Positions 37,591-49,789 of a stretch of DNA of 64,000 nucleotides are shown one piece after another. Both the position numbers and the translations under genes were made by a program. Under the pieces are notes generated by a model. It saw nothing but the letters and a program-made list of their open reading frames with translations, did no database searches and was not told where the DNA came from. The stretch's first letter is position 1; every line of letters begins with the position of its first letter. This DNA is from Sciurus carolinensis (taxonomy: Eukaryota; Chordata; Mammalia; Rodentia; Sciuridae). The stretch is taken from positions 10,329,015 through 10,393,014 of the forward strand of contig NC_062218.1 of NCBI RefSeq assembly GCF_902686445.1. The letters are read 5' to 3'.

Positions 37591-38439
37591 TCTCTTGGTT
37601 TTTAGTTCTGCTTTCTGTAGTTTTAATTGAGCACTTTATAAAATTTGATTTTATCTGCTCTCTTATACTTCTGGTTTTAATGTTTCTGGTAGCTGTCTCA
37701 GAATTTCCAATGTAATTTTTAACTAGAATACATCCACCTACCACTGCACTGCTTCATGTGTAAGGCAAGCACCCTCAAGTGGGGCATTCCCAAGCCCTCC
37801 ATTTTCCACCTTTGACATTGCTACTCTTCATTTCACTTATCCATATCCTATAATCATCCTATATATTTGCATTTATTACTTGATAGTTATTTTAAATTAG
37901 TTAATAATAAGAAATTTAAGACTTTTTTTGTCTTCATTCATTTGTTCTTTTACATAAATATGAATTTATTAAAAGGAAAATTGCACTGGACATTATTATA
38001 AAGAGCAAGGAAGACTTTCTTTAACACTATTGCAAGTGAGAGAGAGATTGAACTCAGTTGAACTGTTGTGTGAGCTGAGGGAAGATGTTAGGCGGGACTT
38101 GGTCAGTGTAAGAAGCCACTGTGCTTGCTCATTGGATCTTCGCAGAGGTAAGCCACCCTCCCTCAGAGACAGGAAGAAGAGGACTCTTTGCGAGGGTAAC
38201 ATTTTAAAATGGTTGCAGCTCTCAGATCCTGGAGAAAGATCTTTCTGGATCTCTGAAGATTTACATCTCAAAGGGGCAGAGAAGGAATTTACAATTCCAA
38301 GTTTTCTAAAGTAGATGCTCAAAGAAACTGCAGACCAGGGACCTATCCTCAGACACCTGTCTGAAGTTTAGTCAAGCTGAGGAGAATATTAAAACTACAT
38401 GACTTAATTTCTACATCTATCATTATTCTTTTTTGAAAA
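37591..38439. other. Unassigned; GC-richer patch at 37985-38390
   Basis: The patch has open frames on both strands at 37996-38322 (108 and 94 codons), with no recognisable domain and no conservation evidence. The opening text (cactggacattattataaag ... agcaaggaagactttctt) suggests a decayed LTR, but I could not name it. Confidence 0.3.
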
Positions 38440-38546
38440 TTATTTATTTACTTTTTTATTTTTTACAGACTGCATTTTGATTCATGGTACACAACTTTTT
38501 GTTTCTATGGTTGTACAGGATGTAGATTCACACCATTCCTGTAATC

Positions 38547-38551
38547 ATACA
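38547..38551. repeat. Solo LTR target duplication, left (ataca)
   Basis: The ataca here is repeated at 38930-38934. Removing the LTR and one copy restores the L1 text gtaatcatacatgtacataag seen in other L1 copies of this window. If the next t is included the repeat reads atacat on both sides, so 5 or 6 bp cannot be separated. Confidence 0.85.
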
Positions 38552-38929
38552 TGTTAGGTATAAAGCCACCTTTTCCCCTCCCAACCCACCCGTCAATCTG
38601 CCGTTAAGCCCGCCTTTCCCATTACAGGAATTTCCCGCTTACGTCGCCGTAACCTTCCTGCCTCCCACATTACGTTCCAATATGTCATTGGTCCATCAGT
38701 CAGTCTGTAATAATTCTCCTCCGTGATTGGTTCCTCCCAGGCCACGAAATTCCAATACAAAGAACCGTGCACCATCTTCTGCTCCCTCTCTTTCCCTTTC
38801 CCCTTTCCCCCGAGCGGACACGTTTTGTCCGCTTGAATAAAAGTTCCTCGTGTGAGACCTGTATCTGCGGAGCGTCTTTTCTGGGAGTTATCGACGAACC
38901 AAAACTGCCCCCTTTACATCTAACTAACA
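38552..38929 (+). mobile_element. Solo LTR, CpG-rich, inserted in an L1 3' UTR
   Basis: The 378-bp sequence has inverted ends TGTTAG/CTAACA and no internal retroviral sequence. AATAAA at 38836-38841 and an inverted CCAAT box (gattgg, about 38723) place U3-R-U5 in plus orientation. The TATA-like sequence is uncertain. Unlike its surroundings it keeps many CpG dinucleotides (for example cgcttacgtcgccgtaacc and atcgacgaacc). A solo LTR arises by recombination between the two LTRs of a provirus. The family is not identified. Confidence 0.88.
38836..38841 (+). terminator. Polyadenylation signal in solo LTR
   Basis: AATAAA lies in gcttgaataaaagttcctcg, in the expected R-region position about 90 bases before the LTR 3' end. 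Confidence 0.7.
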
Positions 38930-39479
38930 ATACATGTACATAAGGTAATGATGTTTGTTTCATTCCATGATTTTTCATAACCCTCCCCATTTCCTTCTAC
39001 ATAATCTCCTTTTACTCCCCACCCTCCCCACCCCCATTATATATCATCCTCCATTTATCAGGGAAAACATTTGGCCTTTGGTTTTTTGGAATTGGCTTAT
39101 TTCACTTAGCATGATATTCTCCAATTCCATCAATTTATTGCAAATGTCATAATTTTATTCTCCTTTATGGCTGAATAATATTCCATTGTGTATATATACC
39201 ACAGTTTCTTTATCCATTCATCTGTTGAAGGGCATCTAGGTTGGTTCCACAATCTAGTTATTGTGACTTGAGCTGCTATAAACATTGATGTAGCTGCATT
39301 ACTATAGTATGCTAATTTTAAGTCCTTAGGGTATAAACAGAGGAGTGGGATAGCTGGGTCAAAGGTGGGTCCATTCTAAGTTTTCTGAGGATTCTCCACA
39401 CTGCTCTCCAGAGTGGCTGTACCAATTTGCAACACCACCAGTAATATTTTAAATATTTCGCTACACTTTCTATTTAACA

Positions 39480-39828
39480 TTTGGTTTTAGACAGAAGACG
39501 TGCAGGACTTCTTGGGCTTGTTCCTGTATCAGTATGCTGTTTCGCCCTCTCCTTCCTTTTTATTATTTCCTGAATTTTTTTTTCTTTGCCTTTGTTATAC
39601 CTAGTTTGAATATGATAGTTTGAAGTGCACCCAATCTTTGTTTGGTGTTCTCTGAGCTTTCTGAATCTGTGGTTTAGAGTTTTTATTAGTTTTGGAAATT
39701 TCTCAATCAATATTATTTCAAATATTGCTTTCATTCCATTCTCTATTTCTTCTCCTGCTCTTCTGATTATGCCTATAACTGTATTAATTGTTGCACAAAT
39801 CTTGGCTGTTTTATTAGTTGTTTCTGTG
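39480..39828 (-). mobile_element. Old L1 fragment
   Basis: Decayed text such as tggtgttctctgagctttct, ctgtggtttagagtttttat and attctctatttcttctcctg resembles the older-L1 upstream region on the minus strand. It resembles 18601-19090 in character. Confidence 0.45.
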
Positions 39829-40205
39829 TTGTTATAATGAGATAGCTGAGATAATTAACTTCTAATGAAAAAAAGTTTTATTTTGGCTCAGTTTTGGAGG
39901 TTCCAGGAGGATGGAATGGTTCCTGTGCTTTGACTCTTTGATGAGGCAGAGGATTATGGGAGGAGTTGATGGTAGAGAAAACCACTCACCTCGTGAGCCA
40001 GGAAGAAAAGAGGGACAGGAAGGACTGGCAGGGCCCCATAATACCTTTTGAGGGCAGACCCCCAACGACCTCAGGACCTCCTGCTGGCCTCACTACCTGC
40101 AGGTCCTGCCACCTCACAACAGTGCTACCCTGGGGACCAAGCTGTTGACATATAAACCTTGGGACACTCTCCACATTTCAGTCATTCAGACGACCCTTTT
40201 AAGTA
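39829..40205 (-). mobile_element. Rodent-type MaLR LTR (MST/THE1/ORR1-like)
   Basis: The text ttttattttggctcagttttggaggttcc near the left edge, gaggcagaggattatgggag, aagagggacaggaaggactggcagggcccca and ttgggacactctccacattt fits a MaLR LTR read on the minus strand. It is moderately diverged. The subfamily is not assigned. Confidence 0.6.
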
Positions 40206-41756
40206 TCACTTTCCACTCTCATATCACCTGGGAAGATCACTGTTTTTTGTTCATGTTTGTCAAAGCACAACGAGTGTGTGCTCACAATTTATAGGTTTCA
40301 TTTTATGTATATTTCATATCAAAGACCAAAATTTGTAACTCTTGTTAGTATACATGTTAGAACATTGAAGGGGAAGCAAACTAATTTCTTATTTAGGTAA
40401 TTCTCTGAAAAAGCCGAATGACCGATGAACTGATAAGTGCCAGCTGTTTGGAGAGATGTAGCTAACATCAGCACAGCAGAATGCTCTCTGTAGAATCCAC
40501 GCAGTAGGTACATGAGTGTTCTCTATAAAAGGTCTTTAACATTACATGTAACATTTGAAATGTTCCCAATAAAGTACTAGAACAAATATAAATGGTCCAA
40601 ATCTCCTTGCTACCATAACTGAACAATATGTATTAAAAACGTGATTGACAAAAATCCATATCAAGTCAGCCACTAGACAGGTCACGCTTACTTTTGTTAC
40701 CAATTATGGAAAATAGAATTATTTGCTACAGACTTCAACAGCAGTTGAAGCTTCTTACATTAAAAACAAAGTAATTTTAATTCATGATAGTATTAAAGAA
40801 TTAAATCACCAATGATTTGGTTAAAATGTGTATGATATCAAAAATATGAATAAGAGTGAAAAAGATCAAAACTAGGCCTCCACCTTGTGACTGCTAAAGT
40901 TAGTGATTTAATAGCTTACTAAACTATTAAACATTAATAGTTTATTTTGTGTTCCTCATTACGTCACATAGAGTGCATAGAGTAGCAAACCACCAACTTG
41001 AGAGGTGTTCTCCTTATTTTTCTTATCTATGTGATCGAACTTGGCTTCTGATAGTGTCTTCCTGTGGGTAAGGTGTAGAGGGAAGTCCTTCATTGAGTCT
41101 GGAGGTGCATCTGCAAGTACCCAGCTGGTCAGCCCCTGAGGTTCCCTGGGTGTCTGGCCCCAAGTTGACATCTCTGTTAGGGTTCATTTCCCTGCTCCTA
41201 GTTGACAGATGCTTAGGACTTTGTCTCCACTTTTGCTTTATATACTTCTAGCATTGAATGCATTTATATAATTGCAGGTTCTTTCCTCTGGGTATTTTGG
41301 TTTCTTTTCTGTTCCCTCAGTTTGGGCACAGTTTTGTCTTCAATATTCTGTTCACAGCTGCCTAGAGACCAAGATGACTTCAACGTCACAGGATCACCTG
41401 CAGTAAGTTTTTGCATCGGCTCTTCTACATAGACTCTGTGGCATTCTTTAGATCTATGAGACTAGAAGCATCACATCCATTTCCAATATTCCCTTTCTTT
41501 CTTGTCTTACTCTTCTCATGATACATTCATGGCTTTTCTCTCAGTTTCTTCATGTGGATTTTTCTTTATTTCACTGTGTAGTCGATCCATGCTCCTAAAA
41601 CAGGCAACTCTATGAGTTCCTTGTTACATACTTCAAAAGTATAATTTTAAAATCCTATCCACATAACTTCTCTAAGATTTAGAACTACTGCCTATGAAGT
41701 AGAAACAATTCTGATTTTAATGAAAAAAATCTAATTGTCCATTGGTTTACTTAGAA
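40206..41756. other. Unique sequence, no gene
   Basis: The frames at 40319-40513 and 40959-41171 have no recognisable domain. Nothing else was recognised. Confidence 0.4.
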
Positions 41757-42105
41757 AATTGGTTACAGGACACCCCTATCCAAATTCCCAAAACTATTGA
41801 TGCTCAAGTCCTTTGTATAAAAGATATAGTGTTTGCATATAACCTATATTATTCTTCTAAATACTTTATAAGACATGTCTAGATTGCTCATAATCCATAA
41901 TATGATATAAATACTACATAAATAGTTGTAAGTTGTTACATTGTACTATTTAGAGACCAAAACAGAGTAGACATGTTCAACTTACCCAACCATCTTAGCC
42001 CAAGTCACACTTTAATTCTGAGATTGATTGGATCTGCAGATATGGAACCCACAAATATGGAACCCACAGATATGGAACCCACAGATAGGGAAGGACAAGT
42101 GCTTT
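41757..42105 (+). mobile_element. Tigger/MER2-like DNA transposon relic
   Basis: The segment opens ggttacaggacacccctatc and has gatgctcaagtcctttgtat, tttgcatataacctatatta and ctagattgctcataatccat. It ends in gatctgcagatatggaaccc text. This order is that of a mariner/Tigger-related non-autonomous element. Its right end holds three tandem copies of a 15-bp unit. Confidence 0.6.
42040..42084. repeat. Three tandem 15-bp units
   Basis: The unit is atatggaacccacag (first copy ending aa), at 42040-42054, 42055-42069 and 42070-42084, with a partial fourth at 42085. It sits at the end of the Tigger-like relic and probably arose by slippage there. Confidence 0.9.
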
Positions 42106-42954
42106 ACTGAAATACAAAGTAGCCAACACTATACTTATCATAAATAGATTCAGTGGCAAAATGATCCATCAAGGCCCATATGTAAGCATTTGTTAGACAA
42201 AAATATGTCTTGGCAACTTTCTCTATTGCTAATGAGAATTTGTACTATTACTATATGAACCTAATAAAACTTATCTGTGTTTGAACTATCCTTCTCTCAC
42301 TTCACCATAGAAGGTTCACAAAGAGATGTGACCTCTCAGTGATTCCTAGGCAAAAAAGAGTTAAAGGTGAGAGGAAAATAAGAGTTGAAGGAAATTGCTT
42401 ATAGTTCCACTGAAGATGAAAAGTTTCCTGTGTATTTTTTTTTTCTGGTATGCACTTGCACTGTTGGAGGAAATCATCACTAGAGTAGTTAATTTGCATC
42501 TTTATTTTTTCCTATTAAATATCACATACTAAACACTTCTCATTCATTAAGTCATCCTCATTCAGAATTTAATGCATCACATGTGATAAATTGTTTCATA
42601 ATTTAATTGATCTTATTAATATAGTTATATTTGGGTTGTTTTCAATTTTGCTGAAATGTTTATTTACATACTTATGTGCTTTATTGGAGACAGGCTTAGG
42701 TCAAATAGAGAGGGACTAACTACAAAAATCCCATGCTGCCTTATCAATCAGTGCTTTATGAGTACAATATTAACCATTAGTGACAGCAAGAATTCATGAC
42801 ACAACTGCTATATTAAGAGATTTGATACAAACTCCCACTCATTGCCATACTAAAGACTGAGATGTTTTATATGATAGGCACAATAATTGATGGCTAACAA
42901 ATTGACTTCTAAGCCCCGGAACCTGTGATTTCCTTGTTGTCCATGATAGAAAGG
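42106..42954. other. Unique sequence, no gene
   Basis: No gene or repeat is recognised. Confidence 0.4.
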
Positions 42955-43185
42955 ATGCTGGGTATGGTGGTACACAGCTGCGATCCCAGCAACTCGGGAG
43001 GCTGAAGCAGAAGAATTGAAAGTTCCAGACCAGCCTCAGCAACTCAGAGAGACCTTGAGAAATTTAGTGAGACCCTGTCTCAAAAAATAAATAAATAAAT
43101 AAATAAAATAATAAAAGGGCTGGGATGTGGCTTAGTGATTAAGTGTCCCTGGGTTTAATCCCCAGTACAAAACAAAACAAATTCA
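42955..43185 (+). mobile_element. B1-ID composite SINE
   Basis: The B1-like unit is gctgggtatggtggtacaca, cgggaggctgaagcagaaga and cagcctcagcaactcagaga. It is followed by an AAAT-repeat linker (43087-43110) and the ID-like unit gggctgggatgtggcttagt ... gggtttaatccccagtac, then an A-rich tail. It is fairly intact. Confidence 0.93.
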
Positions 43186-43289
43186 AACATATCTCCATGG
43201 TAGAACAAAACACTTGCAAAAATGTTTAAGGGTAACCTTGAAATGGTAGATAATTCTGGATTATCCATGGGAGTCCCATCTAGTCACAT

Positions 43290-43735
43290 GAGTTCACAAA
43301 GCGAGAGACAAAGGCAGTAGTTTGGGTGAGAGACATGCTATGGAAGAAAGTAGTAACAGGAATGGGAGGAATTCAAAGGTGAGAGGGTCTCAGCTGCCCT
43401 TGCTGGCTTTGCAAAGGGAGGCAGGAAGAGAGCCCCAGTCAAGTAACTGGATGGTCTCTGGAAGGTGGGGTGGGCTGTCAGCTGGAAGTCAGCAAGGAAA
43501 TGGGGACCTCAGACTCACAACCACAAGGAACTACTTGACAAAAACCCAAGTAAACACGAGAATGAATTCTGCCCCATAATCCCCAGAAAAGAACACAGAG
43601 CTGCCAATATTTTTATTTTAATTAGATGAAATTTGTACAAAACTTCTAACCTACAGAATGGTAGGTAACAAATTCATCGTGTTTTAATCTACAAAGTCTG
43701 TGGTAATCGTTATGGTACCAGAAAAATAATATATT
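43290..43735 (+). mobile_element. MLT1-like MaLR LTR
   Basis: The text gcaaggaaatggggacctca, acaaccacaaggaact, atgaattctgcc and a tail with aagtctgtggtaatcgttat matches an MLT1-type LTR. The right half is eroded by AT-rich sequence. The 85-codon frame 43322-43579 lies within it and is a by-product. Confidence 0.55.
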
Positions 43736-44585
43736 GCATCTAATGTATTAATATTAATAATAAAGCAATTATAGCAATTATTATGTTGTTTGATATTTTT
43801 ATTTAGGACACACTATGTCCCAGTTTCATATAAGCTTGTTAATATATTAATCCAACACATATTTGTATTGTATGTATTAGAGTTCTCGTTACCAATGTGT
43901 GTTAGAGGAGGGAGTTGAGTTTCTAAATGGTTAAATAATTCATCCACAGACATTTCTTTAAAGGCAACAAGAAAAGCAGTGAGGCTTGGATTTCTTTTTT
44001 AATTTTCTTCTGTATGTAGTTATTATTTTAATTTTATTTGTAAACAATGCATAATGGGACATAATATATTTTGAGCTTGGAAATATAACATTAAACAAAA
44101 TTAATGAGTTACTGAAATGAATCATTAGTTGAAATAAATGAAGCTTTTAAAATCAATTAATATATCTTTCTTACTATAATTTACTTATTTCTAAAGTGAG
44201 ACTCCGGCATCTCTTTCACATGTTCATTTCTGATTTATTTTAAAATATATGTACACACAAAAGTTTTTATAACTGATTAACAGATTGAAATAGGAAGTAC
44301 TTCTTGTCATTGTTTCTCAATTCTTTGAACTTCTTCTCAAAGTTATGTAGCCCAAATCATTTTTAGAGTTGCAATCATTGACTATCTGGTCTTCTAATTT
44401 AGTTGATAATTAATGGAGGGGCAAAAAAATGTCTGCAAGTTTGTGTTATATGTAGATTTACCTCACGTGGATTGTGGACATACAGTCTCCAGGGAAACTC
44501 GGTGGCTCAATCCCTGATCAGTTTAACAAAAGCAAAACCACACATGAACTCCCAGAAAAAGTCTGATCTATGACAGATCAGTTGT
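43736..44585. other. Unique AT-rich sequence, no gene
   Basis: Nothing was recognised. Confidence 0.4.
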
Positions 44586-45125
44586 CTAGGAGTGAGAGGA
44601 ATTAAGAAGGAAAGGGTAATGAGAGTTAGTCTCTCTTGGTGCCTCTTGTTTTGGGGGACAGGACAGGTGAGGATTTGGGAGGAAGGGGCGGTGAGTATAG
44701 GATACTTACCTTGGATGGTTCCTATGGAGGATCTGGAATACAGCGCCCCACTGCTTGGGAAACTGCCAGAGAAAAATGCTGAGTGACCAGAATAAAGGAG
44801 ACCTGCCAGTCAGCCTTGAGAAGTGCCATGGAGTTTGGATGCCGGCACTAGTCAACCAGAGTGGCCCACAGCAGAAGCAGAGATCCAAGGTCAGGGTGCT
44901 GCATAAGCGGAAGAGGGAGGATGTGGCCAGAGCTCACTCCCCAGGCCTACACAAGATGAACCTCTGAGTTACAGCAGGTAACACTGCAGCCCAAGTGACC
45001 AAAAGAGCAGGAGACCCTTAGCAGGACAAGACACATGCCTGGCTCAGGGGATGAGCAGTTGCCAACAAAACCCAGGCAAGAACTAGACCCTAGTCAGTCA
45101 GGCCATCTTCTCAACAGAACTTCAC
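44586..45125. other. GC-richer unassigned patch
   Basis: About 540 bases are distinctly richer in G+C than the flanks, with frames on both strands (44592-44786, 44755-44967, 44706-44888). I recognised no domain, splice structure or repeat family. It could be a decayed LTR, a lost exon region or a regulatory element. Confidence 0.3.
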
Positions 45126-48100
45126 AGACACTGACTTCCATTTGGTGAAATTTCTGTAGAAACTGACAGTTTCCAAGATTATACTTAGAAAATCTCGTAA
45201 GACTAACTTCAAATAACTTGAATACTTTCTTGATTCATTTTTTTTGTAATCAGTAGGAGTCCTCCCAGAGAAAAGACCAGAGTAAGAGATTAGCTACATA
45301 TTTTTTCAGACAACTTTTTTATGGAGGTTTGTATTCTATTCATCAGTTTATTTACTTACATTAAATTGAATTCCATTGGGTATATATAAAATATACAATG
45401 TTATGCTATAATGTGCATTTATGTGGTAAGATAACTACTATAGTGAAATAAACTAACATCCATCATCGCCCAGGTTTATATACTCCCCTCCCTATAGCAA
45501 AGGCAGTGACAATCTACTTATTTAGAAAAAAATCCTGAATATAATATACTATCAATAACTATGGTCCTCATGCCCTGCATTAGGTCCTTCTGTACCCTCT
45601 TAATCATTGAGTATGTACAGTGATACCTGTTCTGTGTCCATTGGGCACCTGCCTTTGGGGAAATGACCATAACTGAGACTCTTGTTATCTAATACGTGCC
45701 ATCTACTAGTTTAAGCACATATATGATCTTCTCATATTCTTAAAATAATCCCCTTAAACTGGTAAACACATCATTCAACCATTACAAATCAAGAACTGAG
45801 GAACAGAGCATTCAAGTAAGCTGAGGGTCAACCTTGTAAGAGATATTAATCAGGATATTAATCCAAAGAATATGAATGAAGAGACAGGACTCTCATTCAG
45901 TACATCTTGCTTATGTTGCAGGTGGTAACATTACACAGTTCAGTTGTGGTTTAAAAATACAGAAACAAGAAAACAAAATGTTTAAAAATAATTGCCACTT
46001 TTAAACTGCCTTCAGAAAAAGAACCTTGTTGATTGATTGATTCCCTTTCCTCACTCAAGGCATTTTATCAAAAATAGCTCAGCTGGCAGGAAATATTGAA
46101 GTCAGATCCAAAATATGTTCTATTTTTCCCTGTTCACAGGAAGCTACTTGCACTGGTTTACTGCTGGCAAATCAGAAATTGGTCTCAGACAACCAGTCAG
46201 CCAGAAAATACCTTTTTTCCTTTTTTAGCCAGAGACTAAAGTCTAGAATATTGATTTTTTTTCACATGATCCAAAACATCTCATAATCTTTTGTGACACA
46301 AGAAAATGTGAAGGTGTCTCCTTCATATGCAGCGGTTGTGGCTCCTCAGGTCACATCCATTAATTGCTGTGGAAGGGGACGTGCTGCAATACCACAGAGA
46401 AGTTTCAGCTGTTTGCAGGATAACCACTAGCACGAATCTCTCGTTTCTCTACAGCAGTTAATGAAGCATGAGGCCAGCGGCCAAGACCTTCCATGGAAAC
46501 TACAGGGCTGAGCATTTCTCCCTCTGAAGTCTCCATCAGAGAACAGTGGGTGGGTGTGGGGCAGAAAGGAAAGAAAATGAAACAGAGAAAACAAAATCGT
46601 CACCAGATCCACTTTTCAAAAATCCTCTAATAGTTCTAAAAAACGGTCTGTGCTTAGTCTGGGTGGGTCTTTCACTGTTCTGGTTAAGTTGTTTATTCAG
46701 TGTAAAGAGGGACCATAATGAGTTTTAGAATTAAATTTAAGCAAATCAATCAGACCTTACTAACAATCTGTAGCAGCAAGAGTGTTTTATGCTACAATAT
46801 CTGCATCTTTTTATACAGAATTAGAAGGAATTGCTTTTCAAGTCTTATTGCATATCCAAAAGCTCTGTTGTTGATGCTAAAATTAAAAAGTTACTCTGAG
46901 TTTAAACATACAGGTAAAATGATTACAAATAACGTAGCACCAGAGATTCCAGCAGATCTGATTACTACTGAAAAATAAAGTTTCAGATAAAAGCACCTTG
47001 AAATTTTTAGGCAAAACTTAATATTCATTTTTTAACAGTATTATTGATTGCTAAATTTAATGTTACATTTCAATATTTACTTTGTAGTAGATAAAATAAA
47101 TGAGTAAATACAACAGTGTTTTAAAATTTCAGTTACAAGATGGGCTAATTCTAGCTTGCAGACTCATTAATTTATAACAGTTAAGCTGGAGATAAGTCTC
47201 CTAACAACAAAAATAAATCAATTATAAAATGATCAGGTGTCTACGGTTTGACTAAAGGAAGAGCTTATGCTTTTTCTTCCTAGCTTATTGGCCAACTAGT
47301 ATAAGGTGCATACAGTTTATCCTTCCAAGGCATATAAAACAGATTGAGCCAGTAGGGAACAACTGCAAGACAACCTTTTCAGAACTGTGCTTACAGGATC
47401 TTAGCTGAGATTTCTGATCACATGTCCCAACTCATGCCGAGCACTGGGGTTGCACTAACACATGCTTCTCAATGGCTGATATCTGCACTAACCTCCCTGT
47501 GGGATTTCTGATCCCTCGGCATATATGATAAGGTACTGACCCTAACAGAGCTGTTGAGATCTGAAGAAAATCACCCTGGGTACCGTTGCATATGTTCTAC
47601 CTTCTCTGCATTACAGTTCCTGATTTTCTTGGGTACTGAAAATTTGATGGAGCTGAGAGATTTTATCTGAGAGATAACTATTCATAGAATTGGAGATCTA
47701 TAGGACAAAGAGGTATAGGACAGCAGGGAATTGAATGGATATGTAAGCCACATGTACTTTTGGTTACGGGATGGATTGAAATGTTTTCAAACTACTTCTC
47801 TTTGTCAATTAGTGAATCAAACATACATGCTACTTTTCAGTGCCGATTTCATTTAAGTACATCAAATACCATGTAAATATATAGGTGTATCTTGATCAAA
47901 GTCTAAGTTTTGAGTAAACTACCAAGTCAAAATCACTTTTATAAGAATTTAATATTTTGAAATTTTATATTAAATCCTGTCGTGGTTGTAAATGAGAAAT
48001 ATTCCATATAAAATACCTTTAGATCAGTGGTATTATTTGTTTGAATATAACAGGTTCTTTATTCTAATGTGAGGCCAGACTAATCAAGATTTTCCAAATC

Positions 48101-48400
48101 TCAAGTGGTTGAGAAACTCAGAACAAATTATTCTGTTGAAATTTATCATAGACCTTTGTCAACATCTCCTTCTGTTGAGGTGTATCCTTCAGAATTTTAA
48201 AGTAGAGAGAGCTACTAATTCCTATCAATACTCTCAACTAGTTGGAAAAAGAAGTCAAGAACATTGACTCTCACATGTCTATCATCTAATTCCTTACTTC
48301 AAACCAGGGTCTTCTGACTAGGACAGAAAGTCTCAGGCAAGGATTTAAAGAATCCGTGAAGATTTCTGTTTGTTGGAAGGATCTTTCAGTTATTGACTGC
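45126..48400. other. Unique sequence, no gene
   Basis: The frames at 46427-46612, 46546-46728 and 46718-46978 have no recognisable domain. No repeat was named. Confidence 0.4.
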
Positions 48401-48983
48401 CAGTGCCTACTGGGCAGGAAAGAGCAGAGTTCACAAAATCTACTTACTTGTGGAAGGATCATCACAGTTCTCTGAGAATATTCCCTCCTCACCACCATTT
48501 CTCATTTGCAGCCCCGAGGATGAGTCTCATCATGACTGCTCCCTCTGCTAATCTCAGTGACCAGGTTGCCCTGACTTGTGGCCATACTACTCACCAGAAC
48601 CTCTTTGGCAACTTCTCCCTTCCTATCCAACTTTTGTTTTTTTCCTCCCTCCAACTTTTCAAATCTTCCTCATTGCTCAAGGGAACCCCTCATCTGTCAG
48701 CAGCAAGTTCTTCAGAAGAGGCATCTCCCTTTTAGTGTACATTTCATGCCTGCCTCTATCAGGAAATCACAGTTGATTGTCGGGAGCTCCCAACCCTGGC
48801 AGCCTTCTCAGCTTTTCCTTTCTGTGCACTTTGTTCCTTTGTCCTGCAGATGGGTTGTCCTGGCTGTTCCTTATAGTCCTTTCCAGATAATGGGTACCAT
48901 GCTTTCTCAAAAGATCAGCTTTGGATTTATGAAATCAAATCATACTACACGTAATTCAATGTCCTGCTGTAATGCACCTAATC
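48401..48983. other. Unassigned segment with overlapping open frames
   Basis: Plus-strand frames of 110 codons (48403-48735) and 141 codons (48578-49003) overlap. The longer one runs into the LTR of provirus A, so its end cannot be a native gene end. Codon content is Ser/Pro/Phe-rich as expected of pyrimidine-rich DNA. No domain was recognised. Confidence 0.3.
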
Positions 48984-48989
48984 TTTATC
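48984..48989. repeat. Provirus A target duplication, left (tttatc)
   Basis: This is an exact 6-bp match to 53816-53821. It directly abuts the LTR. Confidence 0.95.
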
Positions 48990-49439
48990 TGTTGGGGTCT
49001 TAAGCCCCCTTGTCCTTCTCGACCAGCAGCAAGGGAAGGGGACACTCCCCAACAAGGTCAGACCGGGATAGATAGGGCCAACTGACTGCCCGCTCCCAGC
49101 CCTCTGGGCGGAGGACTATCAGACGCATCAGGGAGACCCGTCACAGCGGGAACTCGTTTATTGAGGAAATCGCACAGCTTTTATGTAGGGTGGGGGCTAG
49201 GCAGGAACCAGTCAGTTTAAAGGTCAGCAAGGCAGGGGGGTTTACACAGGCAAGAGTCCCATAGGACTATATGGCAAGCACAAGCTGATCACGTTCACGG
49301 AACTGTTGTTAACCAATCCCTGATGGTGGTCCAGTTTATCGTCATGAAACTTTGAAACCGCCTTTGAGCCTTGATTTTGCTGTCTCACCAGGGAGTAAGG
49401 AGTCAGCCTGAGTTAGTTAACGTGTCATTAGTCCCAACA
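48990..49439 (-). repeat. Provirus A 3' LTR (450 bp)
   Basis: The LTR begins tgttggggtc and ends gtcccaaca on the plus strand. AATAAA on the minus strand is at 49157-49162. Compared with the 5' LTR it carries about 39 extra bases at roughly 49073-49111. Confidence 0.93.
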
Positions 49440-49458
49440 CATCCCCCTTTTTTGTTTT
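49440..49458 (-). promoter_or_regulatory. Provirus A polypurine tract
   Basis: The minus strand reads AAAACAAAAAAGGGGGAT immediately before the 3' LTR. This is the usual primer site for plus-strand DNA synthesis. Confidence 0.85.
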
Positions 49459-49789
49459 ATATATTATTGTCTGTCTTAGGTTGCCCCTGAGAGAGTCTTA
49501 CCCATCATGGACCATCACCCTAGCAGTTTGGGGGTCCGCCTTACTCGAAAGTGTGCCTGTCTTAGGTTGTCCATGAATCTTACCCGTCATTGACTACCAC
49601 CTTAGCACTTCAGGTGGGCCCCTCAGGAGGAGCAGGGCTTAAGGGAGAGACACTTAGACCCTAGTGTCTTGATATGAGTGATCCATGATCTTATAGGGCT
49701 CCCAATCATCATTATGAAGGGTGGTATAATGCTGTAGGACCACCATGAGCTGCACAGACTTAGCCTGACTTTTTAGTAAATGGATACGC

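Larger units (their letters stand above)
38440..39470 (-). mobile_element. L1 3' end, 5'-truncated, split by a solo LTR
   Basis: The text matches the L1 3' end seen at 13080-13700 in the same orientation (tattccattgtgtatatata, gggcatctaggttggttcca, ggataggctgggtcaa-like text). It includes the ORF2 C-terminus at about 39030-39200. A 378-bp LTR (38552-38929) plus a 5-bp duplication interrupts its 3' UTR. Upstream it ends near 39470. Confidence 0.88.

Noticed and set aside
37996..38322. Two-strand open frames of about 100 codons as a small gene
   Set aside because: Both strands are open over the same stretch and neither shows a domain. This is probably compositional.
48578..49003. 141-codon plus-strand frame as a host gene
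   Set aside because: Its last codons lie in the LTR of provirus A, overlapping frames are equally open, and no domain, start context or splice structure was seen.
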